Shown here: positions 1 through 5,535 of the stretch, in pieces
Layout: the number at the start of each line of letters is the position of its first letter
Position numbering within the stretch: position 1 is the stretch's first letter
Assembly (NCBI GenBank): GCA_028696435.1
Contig: JAQVHC010000043.1
Coordinates: 1-10,089 of the forward strand
Reading direction: 5' to 3'
DNA length: 10,089 nucleotides
Origin: Actinomycetota bacterium
GTDB taxonomy: Bacteria; Actinomycetota; Humimicrobiia; Humimicrobiales; Humimicrobiaceae
Notes under the pieces: generated by a model
Databases searched by the model: none
The model's input: only the letters and a program-made list of their open reading frames with translations
What the model was told of the DNA's origin: nothing
Position numbers and translations under genes: made by a program

Positions 1-170
1 ATCTCCAGGATTTCAGTTTTATAACTGTATGTTTCGTTATCGGATATATAAACAACCTCACCAGCCCTGCTTCTCAGTACATTTTTAAGATGATTCAAAT
101 CCTCGCCATCTATTTTTATTTTATCTCTCTCAATATTATTACTATCAGTAAAAAAATATGGATAACTCAT
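1..170 (-). CDS. rsmE: RsmE, 16S rRNA (uracil1498-N3)-methyltransferase, N-terminal part only
   Basis: The minus-strand frame opens with ATG at 170-168 and runs off the left edge after 56 codons. It begins MSYPYFFTDSNN and continues through DLNHLKNVLRSRAGEVVYIS. This matches the N-terminal PUA-like RNA-binding domain of RsmE, whose hallmark is an H-L-x-x-V-L-R stretch followed by R-x-G-x-x-V/I. The SAM-binding SPOUT domain would lie outside the window. RsmE methylates N3 of U1498 in 16S rRNA. An AGGAG/AGGAAAG purine stretch 10-20 nt upstream on the minus strand supports the start. The gene lies downstream of dnaJ in the same direction, as in several bacterial groups. The roughly 400-nt gap argues that it has its own promoter. 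Function is assigned from the N-terminal motif only. Confidence 0.85.
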   Translation of the reverse strand, partial: MSYPYFFTDSNNIERDKIKIDGEDLNHLKNVLRSRAGEVVYISDNETYSYKTEILE

Positions 171-217
171 TATTAAACTTTCCTGCTCCTGGTTATCAGA
201 TTATTATTTTATATAAC

Positions 218-240
218 TACCCTGTAATAATTACAGGGTA
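218..240. promoter_or_regulatory. Perfect 23-nt palindrome before rsmE, possible operator
   Basis: Arms TACCCTGTAAT (218-228) and ATTACAGGGTA (230-240) are perfect inverted repeats around a single central base. On the minus strand a TTGACC -35-like hexamer (250-255) lies upstream, so the palindrome covers the place where the -10 box of an rsmE promoter would fall. No good -10 hexamer is visible. An operator, or a by-product of the 14-bp tandem repeats here, are both possible. There is no T-run on either side, so a terminator is unlikely. Confidence 0.35.
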
Positions 241-305
241 ATAATTACTGGTCAACAATTATCTCCTGAAGATCCCGTAGTAATAACTATCCGGTAATAA
301 CTATC
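224..305. repeat. 14-bp period tandem repeats, block A
   Basis: GTAATAATTACAGG (224-237) is followed directly by GTAATAATTACTGG (238-251), identical at 13 of 14 positions. GTAATAACTATC recurs at 280-291 and 294-305. All four copies start in the same 14-bp register (224, 238, 280, 294). The two units between (252-279) are too degenerate to recognise. No function is evident; the pattern looks like slippage-generated repeats. Confidence 0.6.
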
Positions 306-310
306 AATTA

Positions 311-328
311 TCCGGTAGCAATACCGGA
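311..328. repeat. Stem-loop with 7-bp stem and GCAA loop
   Basis: TCCGGTA (311-317) and TACCGGA (322-328) form a perfect inverted repeat around GCAA. Beyond one mismatch the stem continues with ATT (307-309) and AAT (330-332). It lies in the dnaJ-rsmE gap. No T-tract follows on either strand, so it is not a typical terminator. Confidence 0.45.
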
Positions 329-576
329 CAATAATTTCCGCAGCCTTATAATTATAAATCAAATAACAGGATTAATATAATAATATAAATAACATAATGC
401 ATTTAGCGTTTAGCGGACTATTAGCACAATTTTATAAGTAATATATAGTAAATGATAATTGATAAATGATAAACACTAAATGATTAAGGTCCAGCGAGTA
501 ATAATTGAGGTGAATAGTTAAAGATATTTTATTTCTTTTTAAAAATTTTCTCTTTTAAAAAACCTCTAACTTTATT
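329..576. other. AT-rich dnaJ-rsmE intergenic stretch with a second 14-bp repeat block
   Basis: This part of the roughly 400-nt gene-free gap has stops in all frames. TAAATGATAA starts at 449 and 463, and TAAATGATTAA at 477, so three copies have an exact 14-bp period. TTAGC occurs three times near 403-425; one of these (TTAGCAC, 421-427) equals half of a CIRCE element but has no matching other half. No convincing terminator follows dnaJ: the minus-strand sequence past its stop has A- and T-runs but no GC-rich stem. Confidence 0.5.
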
Positions 577-1713
577 TTATTTCTTAAAAGCATCTTTTAT
601 TTTAGAGAAGGTTCTGCTTTTCCCATTGCCTGTTTCTTCTCCTCTGCCACTCGCATATTTTTTTAAAAGATCTATCTCATCATCACTTACTTTTGTGGGA
701 ATTTTAACATTTATATTTATTATATGGTCACCCCTTCTGTAGCCATTGAGATCGACTATTCCCATTGACTTGAGGATAATTTTTTCTCCAGGTTGTGTTC
801 CCGGCTTTATATCTATCTCTTCTACACCGTCAAGAGTCTCTACAGCAACCCTGCACCCAAGAGCTGCCTGTGCAAATGATATATCAACAGTGGAGATTAT
901 ATCATTCCCGCTTCTTTTAAATCCGGGGTGGGGTTTTACTCTTACCGTCACATAAAGATCTCCATTCATAGAATTCCTACCAGCTGAATTTCCTTTCCCG
1001 GGCAGTCTTATCTTATCCCCATCCTGTATTCCTGCAGGAATATCTACTTTTATTTTTTTCTTCCTGTAAATATAACCTTTCCCTCCACATTCAGGACATG
1101 GGTCTTTTATTACTTCACCCGCACCCCCACATGTGCCACAGGTAGTCGTTGTTACAACATTACCAAGAAAAGACTGCCTTGAAATTCTAACTCTTCCGGT
1201 CCCTCCACATTCAGGACACGTAATAATTCCATTCTTAGAGGCGCTGCCCCTACCGTCACAGAATTCACAGATATCATCAACTTTATATTCAATTTCCTTC
1301 TTAACTCCATATGCAGACTCTTTAAAATCTATCTCTACCTTAACATCAATATCGGAGCCTCTTCTCATATGTCTGGTTCTATCCCTGCCTGAAAAAGAGG
1401 TCCCGAATCCGGTACCAAAAAATGTGTCGAATATATCACCAAACCCGAACTCCGAAAACACACTTCCAAAATCAAAGTCATCAAACAGACTTCCATTAAA
1501 TCCATACCGGTCATACTGTCTTCTTTTTTCCTCATTGCTGAGCACAGCATAAGCTTCAGAAATTTCTTTAAATTTTTCCTCGGCTTCGGGATTACCGTTA
1601 TTTACATCAGGGTGATACTTGCGCGCAAGTTTCCTGTACTCTCTCTTTATATCCTCAACAGTACAATTCCTGGATAGTCCCAGAACCTCGTAATAGTCTC
1701 TTTTATTTGCCAC
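577..1713 (-). CDS. dnaJ: DnaJ (Hsp40) co-chaperone, type I
   Basis: This 378-residue J-protein stimulates the ATPase of DnaK and delivers unfolded clients to it in the cytosol. The J domain covers residues 1-70 with the essential HPD at 34-36 (KYHPDVN). A Gly/Phe-rich linker follows (about 71-110). The zinc-binding region has four CxxCxGxG repeats with cysteines at 149/152, 166/169, 192/195 and 206/209. The C-terminal substrate-binding domains run from about 218 to 350. All parts of a type I DnaJ are present and the length is normal. The start codon is GTG (1713-1711), set by a GAGGTG ribosome-binding site about 10 nt upstream on the minus strand. It lies 154 nt after hrcA; grpE and dnaK, often between them in Firmicutes, are absent. 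The tail SRTFSKIKDAFKK resembles both clostridial DnaJ and actinobacterial DnaJ2 ends. Confidence 0.97.
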   Translation of the reverse strand: MANKRDYYEVLGLSRNCTVEDIKREYRKLARKYHPDVNNGNPEAEEKFKEISEAYAVLSNEEKRRQYDRYGFNGSLFDDFDFGSVFSEFGFGDIFDTFFGTGFGTSFSGRDRTRHMRRGSDIDVKVEIDFKESAYGVKKEIEYKVDDICEFCDGRGSASKNGIITCPECGGTGRVRISRQSFLGNVVTTTTCGTCGGAGEVIKDPCPECGGKGYIYRKKKIKVDIPAGIQDGDKIRLPGKGNSAGRNSMNGDLYVTVRVKPHPGFKRSGNDIISTVDISFAQAALGCRVAVETLDGVEEIDIKPGTQPGEKIILKSMGIVDLNGYRRGDHIININVKIPTKVSDDEIDLLKKYASGRGEETGNGKSRTFSKIKDAFKK

Positions 1714-1843
1714 GGTTTAAAATCACCTCAAATTAAATCTAAATAAAATTAGTCAGCAAATTAGCCAGCCAATAGTTTATCAAATATTTTAGCGGAGAAA
1801 TAATAACATATTTCAAAACTTTTTCCTAAGATTCCATTTCTCG

Positions 1844-1871
1844 ATTATACACTTTTGGTTTAAAAAGTTAA
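1844..1871 (-). promoter_or_regulatory. Candidate dnaJ promoter
   Basis: On the minus strand TTAACT (1866-1871, overlapping the hrcA stop codon) lies 16 nt before a perfect TATAAT (1844-1849), about 130 nt upstream of the dnaJ GTG. If active, dnaJ can be transcribed independently of hrcA. The spacing fits a vegetative sigma-70-type promoter. There is no CIRCE repeat next to it. The assignment is from sequence match only. Confidence 0.45.
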
Positions 1872-2914
1872 GCTCTGGAATTGAAAATTTCTGTAAGGTT
1901 TCTGCTGAAAATATTAAGACTTCTTATAACACGACCATAGTCCATCCTTTTGGGACCAAGGACACCAATTGCTCCTGCCTGACCACCATAAATTTTATAC
2001 TTTGAAGCTATAAGACTAAGGTCTTCAATGCCTTCCTCAAACAATTCCGAACCGATCCTTATCATAAAATCACTATCATCAGAAAAATCCTGTAATAGCC
2101 TAATAAGTAAATACTCATTCTCTACAACACGAAGAATATTTTGAATTTTTTTCAGGTCTATAAAGTCAGGTTGCTGCAATATGACTGACGTGCCATGAAT
2201 AAAAATCCTATTATAATGATAGTTCTCACTAACACATTCTTTTATCATGTCCATAACTTTATTTATAAGAAGTATGAGATTTGAATCACTATTCTGAACT
2301 TTTATATCTTCTATAGTAGCGTCGACAATACTTTTATCCCTTAACTGTAAGTTAATAATATTTGCCACTGCCTGCAGGTCAAGCTCGGTATATTTCCCTT
2401 CCAGAACAGCACTTCTTTTGTAAACCCTGCCGGTATCTGTAATAAGAACCATTAATATACTTTCACTTTTAAACTTTAAAAGTTCTATATGCTTGAACTT
2501 ACTCTGTTGAATAGCAGGACTTGCAACCATTGAAAGATAGTTAGTAAATTTTGCAAGCATTTCAGCTGACCGCTGCAATATTGTCTCAATTTCCATATTC
2601 TTATCTATCACTTTATCAAGAATATTAACCTTTTTATCATAAATATCAGTCCCGGGTGCGCTCAGTTCCCCTTTAATAACATTATCTACATAAAACCTGT
2701 AACCCTTATCAGTCGGGATCCTTCCCGCTGATGTATGCGGGTGGGTAAGATAACCCAGTAACTCCAGCTCTGCCATTTCCTTTCTTATAGTTGCCGGGCT
2801 GAGACCAAACTCTGAATCCTGTGCTATTTCTTTAGAAGAAATGGGTTCACCTTTTTCAATAAATCTATCCACTACTTCTTTTAAGATATTAATCTTTCTT
2901 TCAGTAAATTTCAT
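1868..2914 (-). CDS. hrcA: HrcA heat-inducible transcription repressor
   Basis: HrcA is the dimeric cytosolic repressor of chaperone genes; it normally binds CIRCE operators and depends on GroEL for folding. The protein has 348 residues, the usual family length. The N-terminal winged helix-turn-helix includes LSPATIRKEMAELELLGYL (about 38-56), followed by the hallmark HPHTSAGRIPTDKGYRFYVD (58-77). The C-terminal signature GAIGVLGPKRMDYGRVIRSL is present near residues 315-335. The ATG at 2914-2912 starts the family's conserved N-terminus. The ribosome-binding site is weak (AAGGG about 11 nt upstream on the minus strand). The gene is first in a leftward group with dnaJ and rsmE. No TTAGCACTC-N9-GAGTGCTAA element is found upstream or elsewhere in the window, so its usual autoregulation is not apparent here. 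Confidence 0.97.
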   Translation of the reverse strand: MKFTERKINILKEVVDRFIEKGEPISSKEIAQDSEFGLSPATIRKEMAELELLGYLTHPHTSAGRIPTDKGYRFYVDNVIKGELSAPGTDIYDKKVNILDKVIDKNMEIETILQRSAEMLAKFTNYLSMVASPAIQQSKFKHIELLKFKSESILMVLITDTGRVYKRSAVLEGKYTELDLQAVANIINLQLRDKSIVDATIEDIKVQNSDSNLILLINKVMDMIKECVSENYHYNRIFIHGTSVILQQPDFIDLKKIQNILRVVENEYLLIRLLQDFSDDSDFMIRIGSELFEEGIEDLSLIASKYKIYGGQAGAIGVLGPKRMDYGRVIRSLNIFSRNLTEIFNSRA

Positions 2915-2946
2915 ATAAAATCACTACCCTTATATACATGTCTTTC

Positions 2947-2973
2947 CTGTATATCCGTTATTTCCATATACAG
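2947..2973. promoter_or_regulatory. Inverted repeat at the hrcA promoter, candidate operator
   Basis: CTGTATAT (2947-2954) and ATATACAG (2966-2973) are perfect 8-bp arms around an 11-nt spacer. An overlapping pair, ATATACA (2932-2938) and TGTATAT (2948-2954), has a 9-nt spacer, and another ATATAC lies at 2975-2980. The cluster of half-sites covers the predicted start of hrcA transcription, where an operator is expected. The sequence is unlike CIRCE. No regulator is identified. Confidence 0.4.
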
Positions 2974-3001
2974 AATATACGATTTATTTTAGCCTGAACA
3001 A
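2974..3001 (-). promoter_or_regulatory. Candidate hrcA promoter
   Basis: On the minus strand TTGTTC (2996-3001) and TATATT (2974-2979) are separated by 16 nt, about 60 nt upstream of the hrcA ATG. A sigma-70-type start would fall near 2967, inside the inverted repeat at 2947-2973. The surrounding DNA is very AT-rich, so chance matches are likely. Confidence 0.4.
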
Positions 3002-3402
3002 TCATTTTAAATATCGGCTGCATCATCTTTTAACATTATACTATATTATTACTATTATAATATTAACATCAAAATAGCCTTGATGATAACTCTAAGCTAT
3101 ATTATTATACTACTATTTTTTATATATCCTCATATTTATATGCCCCTGTATGCCTTTTTACCATTTTTACTATTATATTATTATACTATTATAACCCTTT
3201 CTGTATTCCGCATGTGATTTTTACTAACTTTTTCAGTCAGCCCTGGCCTCTTTTACAGGAACATTTAATTTACCATTGTTAATATTAAATTTTTATGATA
3301 GCATTTATCACGCTTTGCAATTTTTAATTACTATTTTATTACTGTAATTATTATATTGCTTATATTATAAAAAATATTCTTTGAAAATTAAATATTTACA
3401 AA
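3002..3402. other. AT-rich divergent intergenic region between hrcA and the thi operon leader
   Basis: I see no gene here. The stretch is full of short TAT/ATT repeats: variants of TATATTATTATACTA recur near 3040-3060, 3098-3115 and 3173-3195. A small stem-loop, CATCAA (3067-3072) and TTGATG (3080-3085), is also present. The thi operon promoter must lie near the right end. TTGCAA (3315-3320) with TATTAC (3337-3342), spaced by 16 nt, is one weak candidate; I cannot pick a start with confidence. Confidence 0.5.
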
Positions 3403-3502
3403 TACTTAGGGGAGCTTCTAAAAGCTGAGAGGATAGCCTTAAATACAAAACTGGTTATCGACCCTTAAACCTGACCTGGGTAATGCCAGCGGAGGAAAAG
3501 TA
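3403..3502 (+). ncRNA. TPP (THI-box) riboswitch aptamer
   Basis: The RNA contains the conserved blocks of the thiamine pyrophosphate aptamer in order: GGGGAGC (3409-3415), GCTGAGA (3424-3430), GACCCTT (3460-3466), AACCTGACCTGGGTAATGCC (3468-3487) and AGCGGAGGAAA (3488-3498 region). Helix P1 pairs TACTT (3403-3407) with AAGTA (3498-3502). The variable P3 arm pairs GATAGCC (3432-3438) with GGTTATC (3453-3459) with one G-U. TPP, the product of ThiL in this operon, binds the aptamer and favours the terminator just downstream. The position directly upstream of thiM fits feedback control of the thiamine operon. Confidence 0.95.
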
Positions 3503-3509
3503 GAAGCAT

Positions 3510-3547
3510 AAAAACTACTAATCAACGGTCAGGTTAGTAGTTTTTTT
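3510..3547 (+). terminator. Riboswitch-controlled intrinsic terminator
   Basis: AAAAACTACTAA (3510-3521) pairs perfectly with TTAGTAGTTTTT (3534-3545) around a 12-nt loop, and T-run 3541-3547 follows the core stem. It starts 7 nt after the aptamer. GGTCAGGTT (3527-3535) is complementary to AACCTGACC inside the aptamer (3468-3476). That pairing crosses the terminator helix and so would exclude it, giving a plausible antiterminator in the ligand-free state. Confidence 0.85.
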
Positions 3548-3580
3548 ATTTCTGGAATCAGGATTTTTGCTATATAACTT

Positions 3581-3719
3581 TTATTTTGTAACTTTTTTAC
3601 CAAAAACTTTTAGATTCTCAGACACCATGCCCTGGCAGGGATACAGAGTGGGAGACATACCACCAATAAATAAATTTGTAAGTGGTATATCAAGACCACT
3701 TACTATTGGGTTTAAAACT
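3581..3719 (-). pseudogene. Possible relic of an unknown protein gene (C-terminal-like fragment)
   Basis: On the minus strand a frame bounded by a stop at 3719-3721 reads NPIVSGLDIPLTNLF, then IGGMSPTLYPCQGMVSENLK, then VFGKKVTK and a stop (3581-3583). Its composition is protein-like and its base content is less AT-rich than its flanks, although it lies in an otherwise very AT-rich leader. It has no start codon near its beginning, no ribosome-binding site and only about 45 codons. The plus strand is also open: ATG at 3627 gives a 31-codon frame beginning MPWQGYRVGDIPP and ending at 3722, without a Shine-Dalgarno sequence. I do not recognise either product. Alternatively the segment is structured RNA that looks coding by chance. 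Confidence 0.3.
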
Positions 3720-3727
3720 TAAGTTTT
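3657..3727 (+). ncRNA. Structured leader segment with mutually exclusive stems upstream of thiM
   Basis: GTAAGTGGT (3678-3686) pairs perfectly with ACCACTTAC (3695-3703), an 8-nt loop between. CCAATA (3663-3668) pairs with TATTGG (3704-3709), stacking on it. A competing helix, ATACCAC (3657-3663) with GTGGTAT (3682-3688), cannot form at the same time. The palindrome AAAACTTAAGTTTT follows (3714-3727). This lies downstream of the riboswitch terminator in the thiM mRNA. No known riboswitch family is recognised; function unknown. Confidence 0.35.
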
Positions 3728-3750
3728 CAAAGAACAAAGGATACCAAAAA

Positions 3751-3771
3751 TGTTAACCTGACCTGTTAACA
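3751..3771 (+). repeat. Hairpin presenting a second copy of an aptamer segment
   Basis: TGTTAAC (3751-3757) and GTTAACA (3765-3771) form a 7-bp stem with loop CTGACCT. The 11-mer AACCTGACCTG (3755-3765) is identical to aptamer positions 3468-3478. It is about 80 nt upstream of thiM. It may be a relic of a duplicated riboswitch or a chance match. Confidence 0.4.
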
Positions 3772-3851
3772 ATACATATTAATTTATTTATATTAATATA
3801 TTTAAAATAAATTGAGCATAAAAGTGATGATAGAAAGGATAGTCACATATT

Positions 3852-4646
3852 ATGGGTATAATAGAAAATTTGCAAAAAATAATAGATGGGAAGCCCCTTA
3901 TACATCATATTACTAACTGGGTAACTATTTATGATTGCGCAAATGTAGTAAGGGCTACAGGGGGGCTACCCGTAATGGCACATGCACCGGAAGAGGTTGA
4001 GCAGATGACCTCCATTTCCGGGGCCCTGGTTTTAAATATTGGAACTCTTACTGTAAGCCTCGTAAAATCAATGATTCTTGCGGGCAAAAAAGCAAATGAA
4101 AAAAATATACCCGTGGTTCTTGATGTTGTGGGTGCTGGTGCTACAGATCTACGAACAGATAAAGCAAATGAAATTTTAAATAAGGTAAGTGTTTCTATTT
4201 TAAAAGGAAATTCTTCTGAAATTGGAACAATTGCGGGTGTGAAAGCAGAAACCAGAGGTGTAGAAGCAATATCAGTAACAGGTGATCCCATAGAAATAGC
4301 AAAAAAACTGGCGCTTGAAAAAAATCTAACTGTGGTTATAACAGGAAAAGAAGATATTATATCAAATGGTAAAGATGTTTATATCTGTAAAAATGGCCAT
4401 CCTATGATGGGCTGCTTTGTTGGCTCCGGATGCATGGCTTCATCAGTAATAGGAACATTTGCTGCCGTCGAAAAAGATTATGCGATTGCTTCTGCAAACG
4501 CTCTTTCCCTTTTTGGCATAGCCGGTGAACTTGCAGCAAAGACTGCTAAAGGTCCAGCCTCGTATAAAACCAACCTGGTGGATGAAATCTTCAATATTAA
4601 TGAAAGTAAAATCAGGAAAATGACCAGGTTGGAAAAGATAGTGTGA
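3852..4646 (+). CDS. thiM: ThiM, hydroxyethylthiazole kinase
   Basis: ThiM phosphorylates 4-methyl-5-(2-hydroxyethyl)thiazole with ATP, a salvage step giving the thiazole half of thiamine phosphate. The 264-residue length is normal. The N-terminal substrate motif is HHITNWVTIYDCANVVRATG (about 18-37), followed by LPVMA. GNSSEIG (119-125) and VVITGKEDII (161-170) form the nucleotide site. VGSGCMASS (190-198) carries the catalytic cysteine, C194. The family's usual DPVG motif reads DVVG here (91-94), a mild substitution. The start is the ATG at 3852, with AAAGGA 12 nt upstream, slightly far. It is the first gene behind the TPP riboswitch. Because salvage leads the operon, the cell may take up thiazole or make it elsewhere. 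Confidence 0.96.
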   Translation: MGIIENLQKIIDGKPLIHHITNWVTIYDCANVVRATGGLPVMAHAPEEVEQMTSISGALVLNIGTLTVSLVKSMILAGKKANEKNIPVVLDVVGAGATDLRTDKANEILNKVSVSILKGNSSEIGTIAGVKAETRGVEAISVTGDPIEIAKKLALEKNLTVVITGKEDIISNGKDVYICKNGHPMMGCFVGSGCMASSVIGTFAAVEKDYAIASANALSLFGIAGELAAKTAKGPASYKTNLVDEIFNINESKIRKMTRLEKIV

Positions 4647-4693
4647 GATAGAGTTAGAGCAGACAGACAAATAAATAGATAAATAAAATAGAT

Positions 4694-4722
4694 AGAGAGA
4701 TAGGTAGAAGAGAGATAGGTAG
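4694..4722. repeat. Direct repeat in a purine-rich thiM-thiE spacer
   Basis: AGAGAGATAGGTAG occurs at 4694-4707 and 4709-4722, a perfect 14-bp repeat with 15-bp period. It sits in a GATA/AGAT-rich low-complexity spacer (about 4647-4740) that codes for nothing convincing. It looks slippage-generated. The plus strand is purine-rich, so the mRNA here should be largely unstructured. Confidence 0.6.
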
Positions 4723-4746
4723 TTAAACAAGATAAGTAAGGAAAAG

Positions 4747-4780
4747 ATATTCATATTAATAGAAATATTAATATGAATAT
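4747..4780 (+). other. Long AU-only hairpin with GAAA loop upstream of thiE
   Basis: ATATTCATATTAATA (4747-4761) pairs perfectly over 15 bp with TATTAATATGAATAT (4766-4780), closed by a GAAA tetraloop. It ends 24 nt before the thiE ATG. There is no T-run, so it is not an intrinsic terminator. It may act as an mRNA processing or stability element between thiM and thiE. Confidence 0.5.
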
Positions 4781-4804
4781 TAAAATAGAATTAGGAAAAA
4801 TAGG

Positions 4805-5443
4805 ATGAAAATAAGAGAAGAACTTAAAAATATAGACCTTTATTTTATAACTGATTCAGAATTAACTAAAAAAAATGTTATTGAAGATGTAAAGGCAGCT
4901 TTAAAGGCAGGGGTAAAGATAATTCAGTACAGGGAAAAGGGGGGAAATACAGCGGAAATGATAAAAGAAGCAGAAAAAATAGCAAAACTGTGCAAAGAAA
5001 ATAATGCTTTACTCATAATAAACGACAGAGTTGACGTGGCTCTTGCAGTAGATGCTGACGGTGTTCATCTTGGCAACGAGGATATGCCCTACCGCATCGC
5101 CAGAAAAATACTCGGGCGTAATAAAATTATCGGACTAACAGTCCATAATATAAAAGAAGCCATAGAAGCTGAAAGAGCAGGTGCTGATTATGTGGGTTTG
5201 AGTCCTATATTTGAAACCCATACAAAGTCTGATGCAGGAATGCCGGCAGGCCTAAAGTTTATAGAAGAAGTTAAAGAAAAAATAAAGATACCCTTTGTGG
5301 CTATTGGCGGAATTAACGAGACAAATATAAAAGAGGTTATAAGGGCTGGCGCAAAATCTGCAGCCATCATTTCTGCTATTGTCACAAAGCCGGATGTTGA
5401 GAAAGAATGTAAAAAATTCAGAAAAATTATATCTGATAACTAG
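4805..5443 (+). CDS. thiE: ThiE, thiamine phosphate synthase
   Basis: ThiE couples HMP pyrophosphate with thiazole phosphate to form thiamine phosphate and pyrophosphate. It is a TIM-barrel enzyme of 212 residues, normal for the family. Visible motifs, N- to C-terminal: DLYFITDSEL (11-20), the diphosphate-binding QYREKGG (41-47), INDRVDVALAVDADGVHLGN (64-83 region), GLSPIFETHTKSDAG with the conserved SPIF-T-TK pattern, and VAIGGI for phosphate binding. The ATG at 4805 has AGGA 8 nt upstream. It follows thiM by 158 nt of low-complexity DNA and a hairpin, long for an operon, but no terminator lies between. It is co-directional with thiC and presumably under the same riboswitch. No ThiD or ThiN fusion is present. 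Confidence 0.96.
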   Translation: MKIREELKNIDLYFITDSELTKKNVIEDVKAALKAGVKIIQYREKGGNTAEMIKEAEKIAKLCKENNALLIINDRVDVALAVDADGVHLGNEDMPYRIARKILGRNKIIGLTVHNIKEAIEAERAGADYVGLSPIFETHTKSDAGMPAGLKFIEEVKEKIKIPFVAIGGINETNIKEVIRAGAKSAAIISAIVTKPDVEKECKKFRKIISDN

Positions 5444-5490
5444 TTATATCTTAATTATCCTAAAACAAGATATTTATAATACGGTATAAT
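5436..5490 (+). promoter_or_regulatory. Palindrome and -10-like boxes in the thiE-thiC gap
   Basis: The 12-bp palindrome ATAACTAGTTAT (5436-5447) covers the thiE stop codon. Two perfect TATAAT hexamers follow (5475-5480, 5485-5490), with no good -35 box at the right distance. A secondary thiC promoter is possible but weakly supported in such AT-rich DNA. The 92-nt gap contains no TPP aptamer of its own. Confidence 0.25.
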
Positions 5491-5535
5491 AATATAGCGG
5501 AACAGTGATATTTTTAGAAGGAGAATAATAAATAA

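Noticed and set aside
421..427. TTAGCAC as a possible CIRCE half-site between dnaJ and rsmE
   Set aside because: No GTGCTAA partner at 9-nt spacing, and it is downstream of dnaJ rather than at a chaperone promoter.
224..487. 14-bp repeats as a CRISPR array
   Set aside because: Repeats are too short, AT-only in places and directly abutting without unique spacers; no cas genes are nearby.
1133..1552. 139-codon plus-strand open frame inside dnaJ
   Set aside because: Antisense to conserved J-domain and zinc-finger coding sequence, with proline- and serine-rich shadow composition and no motif.
3627..3722. 31-codon plus-strand frame as a thi leader peptide gene
   Set aside because: No Shine-Dalgarno sequence precedes the ATG and it overlaps strong RNA stems; kept only as part of an uncertain relic or structured segment.
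4443..4754. 103-codon minus-strand open frame over the thiM end and spacer
   Set aside because: Its N-terminal LSLYLFYLSIYLS-type repeat is just the complement of the GATA-rich low-complexity spacer; the rest is antisense to thiM.
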